From positions 1 through 47,087 of the forward strand of contig NZ_CAMPPY010000013.1 in assembly GCF_946902915.1 (NCBI RefSeq): DNA of 47,087 nt, written 5' to 3'. Source of the DNA: Streptococcus sp. Marseille-Q5986. Lineage in GTDB: Bacteria; Bacillota; Bacilli; Lactobacillales; Streptococcaceae. The notes under the pieces were generated by a model that saw only the letters and a list, made by a program, of their open reading frames with translations, was not told where the DNA came from and did not search any database. Position numbers and translations under genes: made by a program. Each line of letters opens with the position of its first letter. Position 1 is the stretch's first letter. This document shows positions 40,854 to 47,087 of this stretch, one piece after another.

Positions 40854-42347
40854 TTATTCCGCAGTAGCTGACGAAATCGCATCCCCTTCAGTTGTCCGTT
40901 TCTCTTTTTCTGGTATTGTCGAACTCGAGGTCAGATGATTGGATTTCTTTTGAATCACTATAGAAATCAGAACCTCTTTTCTACTACCATCACTAAATAC
41001 GACCAACAGCTTGCCCTGATAATTTCCTGCTACTTGAAGATTTATCTTTGAATAGTCCGTTACATCCTGAAGCACTATATTCTGAGGTAATTGTCCTTTG
41101 TTCTTGATATTATCTCGTAAATCAACACTTCCATTTTCATTCAAAATCTCATCATTTACTTCGACATCATAAACATCTGCATCATGAAGCTGCTGATTAA
41201 AATGTAGGCGAGACAGATTTTCTTCAGCATATCCTCTACCATCCATCGACCATTTGTCTCCGACAGCAAACCCCGGTTGACCATTCAATAACGATTCAAA
41301 GTAACTTCGTGAACCATGACAATTAGTCGTATTTCCTATATTGATTGCATGAGCAAAATTCCCCACCGCAGGAATCAGTTTGTCATTATTCACCATATAA
41401 TGGATTGAACGTCCTTCCAGAGTGAGTTGCTCCCCTACTTTGGCCAGCCTATTGAGCCATTGAGTAAATATTCCACCTTTGATTTTAGGTGCATTAAAAG
41501 TATAAGATTGCTTGAACCAAGTATAGTTCTCCTCTTTTGAGTTAATCAAAGCACGATGAGCTAAATATCCCCCTAAGGAATGTCCAGTCGCATAGAGATT
41601 GGTAACTGTATGCTCCGCTTCATATTTTTTCAATAAATTTTCTATAGATATAGCTTGCTTAGGGTTCAACCCCAAAAAGATAGCCGTATCGTCATCCGTA
41701 TCAGCGCTACCTTTCGTTCCTCTTACTGCCAATACTTGGACTGTTTTATCAGCTAAATAAGGTACATCGCTTCTATTCTCGAACAGCACTGCATCAAAAC
41801 CATTACTCAAATGATAGGTTTCACGAACCATCCAAAAGCGAGACAACTCCGTGTGCATCATCGCATATTCTTGGCGTCCTTTATAAAGCTCTTCTAACGG
41901 ATTTTGAGAATCCAACACCTCAGAAATATAGTCATCATCACGATAACATAACTCCATAAACATCGCCATATCCCTTGAGCTGATATCCCATTGAAGGGGA
42001 TTTTTATCCTCTCTATCCGAAATGCCATCCCCATCCGTATCCTTGAGGCGCGGATGACTATTATAGTCGTAATAAACTCGACCGTTTTTAGTATAGGTAT
42101 ACAATTCTTCTGAATTATACAAGCCATCCCCATCATCGTCACCATCTAGTTTCAAGACTTCTCCACCATACAACAAGGAATCAACGCGATTGTCTTCCAA
42201 TCGGATTTTTCCTTCTGCAATTGCTTGAGCAGTTTCAGTTGTCAATTTTATTTTATCAACTTCTTGAGCCTCTCCGGCTTGAGCTTGAAATCCTAAAGCG
42301 AGCACAATTGCTATGCTTCCTGCTATCACGTATCTTTTTTTATTCAT
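40854..42347 (-). CDS. Secreted lipase-like protein with calcium repeats
   Basis: A 497-residue exported protein with a plain signal peptide (1-24, cut near QAQA-GE). Two calcium-type acidic repeats follow: DGDDDGDGLYNSEE (68-81) and DTDGDGISDREDKNP (103-117), like thrombospondin type 3. Then comes an alpha/beta-hydrolase of the class 3 lipase kind (about 120-390) with nucleophile Ser257 in ATGHSLGGYLA. Likely Asp322 (NNDKLIP) and one of His331, His333 or His344 complete the triad; these are inference. The C-terminal part (about 390-470) looks Rib-like (VVFSDGSRKEVLISIVIQK). No LPXTG, membrane anchor or lipobox is seen. The substrate is unknown; lipid cleavage is inferred from fold only. Confidence 0.75.
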   Translation of the reverse strand: MNKKRYVIAGSIAIVLALGFQAQAGEAQEVDKIKLTTETAQAIAEGKIRLEDNRVDSLLYGGEVLKLDGDDDGDGLYNSEELYTYTKNGRVYYDYNSHPRLKDTDGDGISDREDKNPLQWDISSRDMAMFMELCYRDDDYISEVLDSQNPLEELYKGRQEYAMMHTELSRFWMVRETYHLSNGFDAVLFENRSDVPYLADKTVQVLAVRGTKGSADTDDDTAIFLGLNPKQAISIENLLKKYEAEHTVTNLYATGHSLGGYLAHRALINSKEENYTWFKQSYTFNAPKIKGGIFTQWLNRLAKVGEQLTLEGRSIHYMVNNDKLIPAVGNFAHAINIGNTTNCHGSRSYFESLLNGQPGFAVGDKWSMDGRGYAEENLSRLHFNQQLHDADVYDVEVNDEILNENGSVDLRDNIKNKGQLPQNIVLQDVTDYSKINLQVAGNYQGKLLVVFSDGSRKEVLISIVIQKKSNHLTSSSTIPEKEKRTTEGDAISSATAE

Positions 42348-42364
42348 CTTTCTCTCCGAAACAA

Positions 42365-42388
42365 AGAGCCAGCTACAATACTGGCCCT
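42365..42388 (-). terminator. Hairpin between adhesin and lipase-like genes
   Basis: Minus strand AGGGCCAG and CTGGCTCT form eight pairs (one G-T) around an eight-base loop. The following TTTGTTTC is only partly T rich. It may end the adhesin transcript or let part of it read into the lipase-like gene, whose ATG is 18 bases on. Confidence 0.5.
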
Positions 42389-42440
42389 TTTTAGCTTATT
42401 CTTTTAGCAATCTACTTTCCTTAAGTATTCGCTATCAAAC

Positions 42441-45400
42441 TTAGTCATTCGCATCATCTTCATGCTTCTTACGTGCTACTCCATACAATGTCCCCGCACC
42501 TACAATTGCAGCCATAGCCGCAGCTGTAAAGAATGGATTAACAGTCGAACCTGTATTAGGTAATGTTTTTGTAGCTGAATTTATTTGATTTCCTGTAACA
42601 TCATCACCATTAGAATGATTTCCGTCCGTAGCTTTTTTCTCTACGTGAATTGTCACAGTTACTTCATCTTTAGAGCCATCAGGGTAGGTCACCTTCACCT
42701 TCGCTGTCTTATCGCCTGGTGTTGTAGTATCTACTGGACTTTCAAATTCAAATTTCGTTCCTTTTGGTAGGTCTGGAATATTTGCAATTGAATCTTCAGC
42801 TTTTGGTGTTTCACCTGTTTTGACTGTTTGATCCTTACCTTTTGGTTCATGAGTGTCTGCGTCCGTCGGCTTCTCTTTTACGGTCACTTTCACCGGAACT
42901 TCATCTGTCGTTCCGTCTGGGTAAGTAACTGTTACTTTACCTTCGATAACATCACCTGGTTTCTTATCCGCTGGAATCTTGACAGTAGCTTTACCTGTAT
43001 TTTCGTCTACGGTGATACCTGAACCGTCTTTAACCTTGTATTTGGTGCCATCTGGGATTTGTTTGCCAGTCTTATCTTTAGGTTCAAGTGTGACACTATC
43101 GCCCGGCTTACCTGTTGCAGATGGATACTCTGGTTGGTAGTTCTCGTTATCTGGTGTCTTCTTCGGTGTAACTATCACCTTCACTGGAACCTCATCCTTA
43201 GATCCGTCTGGATAAGTGACTTCCACAACACCTTCTTTTTCACCTGGTGTAGCTGTATCTGGCTCTTTCTTCCAAGTGTAAATTGAATCTTTTGGTAGCT
43301 CACCCTTGTTTCCGATGCTGTCATCAGCTTTTGGTTTTGTACCTTGTTCTACAGTTTGGTCTTTCGCTTCTGGTGAATAGGTAATATTGTCCGGTGTCTT
43401 AGACACGGTCACTTTCACCGGAACTTCATCTGTCGTTCCGTCTGGGTAAGTAACTGTTACTTTACCTTCGATAACATCACCTGGTTTCTTATCCGCTGGA
43501 ATCTTGACAGTAGCTTTACCTGTATTTTCGTCTACGGTGATACCTGAACCGTCTTTAACCTTGTATTTGGTGCCATCTGGGATTTGTTTGCCAGTCTTAT
43601 CTTTGGGTTCAAGTGTGACACTATCGCCTGGCTTACCTGTTGCAGACGGATACTCTAGTTTATAAAGTTCGTTATCTGATGGTTCAACTTCAAGTTTTAA
43701 TGTCTTCGGCTCAGATGTCTTACTACCATCCGTATATTTTGCTTTGAAAGTTAAGTCTGCATTGTCTTTTATCGTTACATTTTTGATAGTAATCTTGTAG
43801 ATTGTCTTATTGTTATCCAACTCACCATCGACTTCAACACGTTCATGACCATATTTGTCAATAAGTTCTTTCAAACCATCAATATCAACCGCCTTATCGC
43901 CTTCAGCCGTAAGGGTAAAGGTGACATCTTTTCCAGCCTTAGTCTTGATTTCTTCTTTATCAATCGTAAGGGTCGGAGCTTTCACTTCTGCTGGTTTATC
44001 TACCGTAACTTCTACCGGTATATCTTCTGTAGAGTTGTCTGGATAAGTAACCGTGATGGTTCCTGTAACTTTTTCCCCTTCTTTCTTATCCGCTGGAATC
44101 TTGACAGTAGCTTTACCTGTATTTTCGTCTACGGTGATACCTGAACCGTCTTTAACCTTGTATTTGGTGCCATCTGGGATTTGTTTGCCAGTCTTATCTT
44201 TGGGTTCAAGTGTGACACTATCGCCTGGCTTACCTGTTGCAGACGGATACTCTAGTTTATAAAGTTCGTTATCTGATGGTTCAACTTCAAGTTTTAATGT
44301 CTTCGGCTCAGATGTCTTACTACCATCCGTATATTTTGCTTTGAAAGTTAAGTCTGCATTGTCTTTTATCGTTACATTTTTGATAGTAATCTTGTAGATT
44401 GTCTTATTGTTATCCAACTCACCATCGACTTCAACACGTTCATGACCATATTTGTCAATAAGTTCTTTCAAACCATCAATATCAACCGCCTTATCGCCTT
44501 CAGCCGTAAGGGTAAAGGTGACATCTTTTCCAGCCTTAGTCTTGATTTCTTCTTTATCAATCGTAAGGGTCGGAGCTTTCACTTCTGCTGGTTTATCTAC
44601 CGTAACTTCTACCGGTATATCTTCTGTAGAGTTGTCTGGATAAGTAACCGTGATGGTTCCTGTAACTTTTTCCCCTTCTTTCTTATCCGCTGGAATCTTG
44701 ACAGTAGCTTTACCTGTATTTTCGTCTACGGTGATACCTGAACCGTCTTTAACCTTGTATTTGGTGCCATCTGGGATTTGTTTGCCAGTCTTATCTTTGG
44801 GTTCAAGTGTGACACTATCGCCTGGCTTACCTGTTGCAGACGGATACTCTAGTTTATAAAGTTCGTTATCTGATGGTTCAACTTCAAGTTTTAATGTCTT
44901 CGGCTCAGATGTCTTACTACCGTCTTTATATTTTGCTTTAAACGTTAATGTAGCATTATCTTTTGGAACTACATTTTCAATTGTAACTCTGTATACTTTT
45001 TTATTAAATTCGTATTCAAGATCTTCAATTATTACACGGTTATCATATTTGTCAACTAATTCATCGAAACCATCAATTTCAACTTCCTTCTCTCCCTCTA
45101 ATGTCAGGGTGAATGTAACTTTAGTGTTTGCTTTTGTTTTTATATTTTCTTTGTCAATAGCTAGGGTCGGAGCTTTGACTTCTAGAATTTTTTTAGGCGT
45201 AACCGTTACTTGAACTGGTACTTCATCTACACTTCCGTCTGGATAGTGAACCTCTACTATTCCTGGTTTATTATCTCCTGGTTTTGAAGTGTCTGGAGTA
45301 TGACCATCTTTCCATTTATATTTTGAATCTTGTGGCAACTCCTCTGTATTTACAATACTATCTTTTGCATCTAATTCTGTATCTTGTTCAACAGTCCTAT

Positions 45401-47027
45401 GCTTAGCTTCTGGTGTATACTTAATGTTATCTGCATAATCTTTGACTGTAACATTAACTGGAACTGTATCAGTAGAGCCATCTGGGTAGGTTACTTTTAC
45501 ATTGCCTGAGATAACACTGCCTGGCTGTGCATTGTCAGGGATTTTAGTTCTTACTTCACCTGTAACTTTATCCACTGTAAATGGCGAACCTGCATCTACT
45601 TCATAGTTTGTTCCTGATGGAATTTGCTTGTTGTTTTTCTCTTTAACTTTGAGATTTACTGTGTCACCTGGGTAACCTGATCCACCATCATATTGTGGCG
45701 TGTAGTCATCTGCTTGCGTTGGCAATGTTGATACATCTACAGTAGCGATTTTACTAAAGTTGTATATCCCAGTTCCTGCAGGACGGCTAAACCCTGAGCC
45801 GCTTTCCCGTGAAGTAAGACCAACAGTCACCCACACTTTATTTGCTAAATCAGTATCTTCCCGGAAATAATCTCCCCAACCCATCCAATTTCCAAATTGA
45901 CTTTTTACTTTTGGAAGCTGTTCTAAATTTTTTAATTCATCTCTATTAATACGGGTATCGAAATTATAAATCCTAGTACAAGACTGATTCTGTGCAGTAA
46001 GCCAATCACTAAAGCCATATTTCGAATAATAGATATGTTTCTCAATATTGTACTTTTCCCCATTTTCTTTATCAGTACCAGTACAGCCTAAACGATAGCC
46101 TCCCGCCCATTCTGTCATCATTTGACTAGACGGTCCTAATATCTCGGCTTCTTTTCCATTAACATTAACCTTACTAGGATTAAAAAGAGTTCTAGAATTT
46201 GTAGACCATTTATCTATATCACTTGGGTATCCTTCTAGCTTTTGCAACGTCCCCTGATAGCTCACATCATGGACAGTCATATTCTCAGGCTTATACAGAC
46301 CACGAGAGGTTGTAAAAAGGCTATAAGGTCTAGCAAAATCCTTAGCAACCCCTGCAAAAGTTCCAGTACCATTTCCTTTTACAACAATCTGCCAATGAAT
46401 AACATCCTGTTCTCTATCATACTGAGCTCTGACACGAAGCACTTCATCTGCATAATTACTATTTCCACCTGGTTTTCTTGACCAACCATTAGAGAAATTA
46501 CTATCACCTTCTTTATAGGTGATTTCAGCTACCCCCGCTCTCCAGTTTATAGCGCTAATCTGACTTTTACCAGTTTCAGACTTTGTTTTAGCAACACTAT
46601 TATCTTCTAACTTATCGTCTAACTTCCAGTTGGCATCTCTAGCTTCTAAAGCAGTCACAGTTCGGGCATATTTCAACATCTCCGATACATCTGTAGGTTT
46701 TAGAGTAAAGTTATTCTCTTCAATTACTTGTTCTAATTTTTGTCCTCTCTTATCTGTAACAGTTGAAATATCTTTGTTTGCAATATCATCATCTATTGAA
46801 TTCTGTTTTGTTGCTTCCGTTTCTTTTTTCGCCTCTTGCGCTGGAATAACATCTGCATTTACAGCCGTCTCAGATGTTACTGCATTAGACTCAACAGCAA
46901 AAACCACCGCTTGCCCACCTATCATAAATGCGATAGCAATACTCGCAGCACCAAACTTGAATTTCCTAATAGAAAATCGCTGTTTCCCCTGCGATATGTC
47001 ATATTTCTTTCGGTTACCTTTAATCAT
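42441..47027 (-). CDS. LPXTG surface protein with Rib-like tandem repeats
   Basis: A 1528-residue cell-wall protein. The export signal is RFSIRKFKFGAASIAIAF (17-34). An N-terminal domain (about 110-435) of unrecognised fold contains the only cysteines I see in it, Cys315 and Cys350. Then follow Rib-like domains (about 440-615, each ending TYPDGST...VPVNVTV) and an Ig-like unit plus Rib-like unit repeated. The block YPSATGKPGDSVTLEPKD occurs four times. A 199-residue unit (597 bp) is repeated in tandem without change. The C-terminus has LPNTG, a hydrophobic segment and RKKHEDD, the sorting signal for SrtA. Adhesion is inferred from architecture; the ligand is unknown. AGAGGA precedes the ATG by about nine bases. 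Confidence 0.92.
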   Translation of the reverse strand: MIKGNRKKYDISQGKQRFSIRKFKFGAASIAIAFMIGGQAVVFAVESNAVTSETAVNADVIPAQEAKKETEATKQNSIDDDIANKDISTVTDKRGQKLEQVIEENNFTLKPTDVSEMLKYARTVTALEARDANWKLDDKLEDNSVAKTKSETGKSQISAINWRAGVAEITYKEGDSNFSNGWSRKPGGNSNYADEVLRVRAQYDREQDVIHWQIVVKGNGTGTFAGVAKDFARPYSLFTTSRGLYKPENMTVHDVSYQGTLQKLEGYPSDIDKWSTNSRTLFNPSKVNVNGKEAEILGPSSQMMTEWAGGYRLGCTGTDKENGEKYNIEKHIYYSKYGFSDWLTAQNQSCTRIYNFDTRINRDELKNLEQLPKVKSQFGNWMGWGDYFREDTDLANKVWVTVGLTSRESGSGFSRPAGTGIYNFSKIATVDVSTLPTQADDYTPQYDGGSGYPGDTVNLKVKEKNNKQIPSGTNYEVDAGSPFTVDKVTGEVRTKIPDNAQPGSVISGNVKVTYPDGSTDTVPVNVTVKDYADNIKYTPEAKHRTVEQDTELDAKDSIVNTEELPQDSKYKWKDGHTPDTSKPGDNKPGIVEVHYPDGSVDEVPVQVTVTPKKILEVKAPTLAIDKENIKTKANTKVTFTLTLEGEKEVEIDGFDELVDKYDNRVIIEDLEYEFNKKVYRVTIENVVPKDNATLTFKAKYKDGSKTSEPKTLKLEVEPSDNELYKLEYPSATGKPGDSVTLEPKDKTGKQIPDGTKYKVKDGSGITVDENTGKATVKIPADKKEGEKVTGTITVTYPDNSTEDIPVEVTVDKPAEVKAPTLTIDKEEIKTKAGKDVTFTLTAEGDKAVDIDGLKELIDKYGHERVEVDGELDNNKTIYKITIKNVTIKDNADLTFKAKYTDGSKTSEPKTLKLEVEPSDNELYKLEYPSATGKPGDSVTLEPKDKTGKQIPDGTKYKVKDGSGITVDENTGKATVKIPADKKEGEKVTGTITVTYPDNSTEDIPVEVTVDKPAEVKAPTLTIDKEEIKTKAGKDVTFTLTAEGDKAVDIDGLKELIDKYGHERVEVDGELDNNKTIYKITIKNVTIKDNADLTFKAKYTDGSKTSEPKTLKLEVEPSDNELYKLEYPSATGKPGDSVTLEPKDKTGKQIPDGTKYKVKDGSGITVDENTGKATVKIPADKKPGDVIEGKVTVTYPDGTTDEVPVKVTVSKTPDNITYSPEAKDQTVEQGTKPKADDSIGNKGELPKDSIYTWKKEPDTATPGEKEGVVEVTYPDGSKDEVPVKVIVTPKKTPDNENYQPEYPSATGKPGDSVTLEPKDKTGKQIPDGTKYKVKDGSGITVDENTGKATVKIPADKKPGDVIEGKVTVTYPDGTTDEVPVKVTVKEKPTDADTHEPKGKDQTVKTGETPKAEDSIANIPDLPKGTKFEFESPVDTTTPGDKTAKVKVTYPDGSKDEVTVTIHVEKKATDGNHSNGDDVTGNQINSATKTLPNTGSTVNPFFTAAAMAAIVGAGTLYGVARKKHEDDAND
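43485..44921 (-). repeat. 597-bp coding tandem repeat, about 2.4 copies
   Basis: Sequence 43485-44324 reappears 597 bases later (44082-44921), by eye without differences. A further partial copy with scattered changes lies at 42963-43130. The period is 199 codons, so copy-number change keeps the frame. Confidence 0.85.
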
Positions 47028-47071
47028 AAGAACACGTCCTCTCTAGTTATTAACCTATTCCACTATAAACT

Positions 47072-47087
47072 GGATATAGATATATCC
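47072..47087. repeat. Short palindrome upstream of the surface-protein gene
   Basis: GGATATA-GA-TATATCC is a perfect inverted repeat with a two-base centre at the very end of the window, about 45 bases before the surface-protein ATG. It might be an operator, or chance in an A/T-rich leader. Confidence 0.3.

Noticed and set aside
40854..42347. Wall-anchored status of the lipase-like protein
   Set aside because: Its C-terminus (SSSTIPEKEKRTTEG...) has no LPXTG, hydrophobic segment or basic tail.
43845..44859. Duplicate plus-strand open frames opposite the surface protein
   Set aside because: They repeat because the coding repeat repeats; they lack ribosome sites and lie wholly inside a real gene on the other strand.
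43485..44921. Repeat array that might be CRISPR-like or an integrative element
   Set aside because: The units are 597 bases, identical, in frame and code for Ig/Rib-like domains; there are no short repeats with spacers.

Overview
The window looks like chromosomal DNA from a mitis-group Streptococcus (S. mitis / S. oralis / S. pseudopneumoniae type). The pointers are a DprA of 282 residues behind a competence (ComX) box, a SrtA with catalytic residues at H142/C208/R216, GyrA with the streptococcal quinolone-region residues S81/E85, L-lactate dehydrogenase, the sufCDSUB cluster, and a lectinolysin-type cholesterol-dependent cytolysin. The species is inferred from protein resemblance only.

Layout. 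1-455: debris of two insertion sequences (IS5-like and IS30-like) just downstream of dprA. 471-4088: dprA, lepA and a broken metallophosphoesterase gene. 4090-9398: a minus-strand operon xseA-xseB-ispA-tlyA-argR-recN, formerly running on into the broken phosphoesterase. 9525-12436: udk, then DUF2130 gene-truB. 12532-14761: two more broken genes, an O-acetylhomoserine sulfhydrylase-like PLP enzyme and a formate/nitrite channel. 14963-18177: gyrA-srtA. 18370-21045: ldh on the plus strand, with a probable group IIC intron (its reverse transcriptase broken three times) lodged antisense between the ldh stop codon and the ldh terminator. 21274-24902: hup, degV-family gene, YitT-family gene and an APC permease. 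25006-26411: a decayed IS30-family element. 26472-31666: sufCDSUB on the minus strand (Fe-S assembly). 31895-33713: an AT-rich two-gene restriction-modification system (ApaLI-like nuclease plus beta-class amino-methyltransferase) between suf and the dnaX region. 34012-38274: fRMsr-like GAF gene, dnaX, DUF3272-like gene, rpsA, tRNA-Gln, tRNA-Tyr and a DUF2969-like gene. 38410-47027: a host-interaction block of a CD59-type cytolysin with an F-type lectin domain, a secreted lipase-like protein with calcium repeats, and a 1528-residue LPXTG surface protein with Rib-like tandem repeats.

Connections. SrtA at 14963 is the expected anchoring enzyme for the LPNTG protein at the right end. The xse-recN operon and dprA handle DNA processing and recombination. 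The suf genes supply Fe-S clusters.

Most notable: (i) the intron between ldh and its terminator, in the insertion mode known for group IIC introns; (ii) two genes flanking dnaX that look leaderless, each with an extended -10 box ending six bases before the ATG and no Shine-Dalgarno; (iii) a cytolysin carrying a YxY-x14-RS CD59 motif, an EKTGLAWEPWR loop and an unusual Thr-Ile at the cholesterol-recognition pair; (iv) a lipase/calcium-repeat/Rib-like protein beside it; and (v) a run of genes broken by in-frame TAG codons plus frameshifts. I saw no CRISPR array, no rRNA and no clear prophage.
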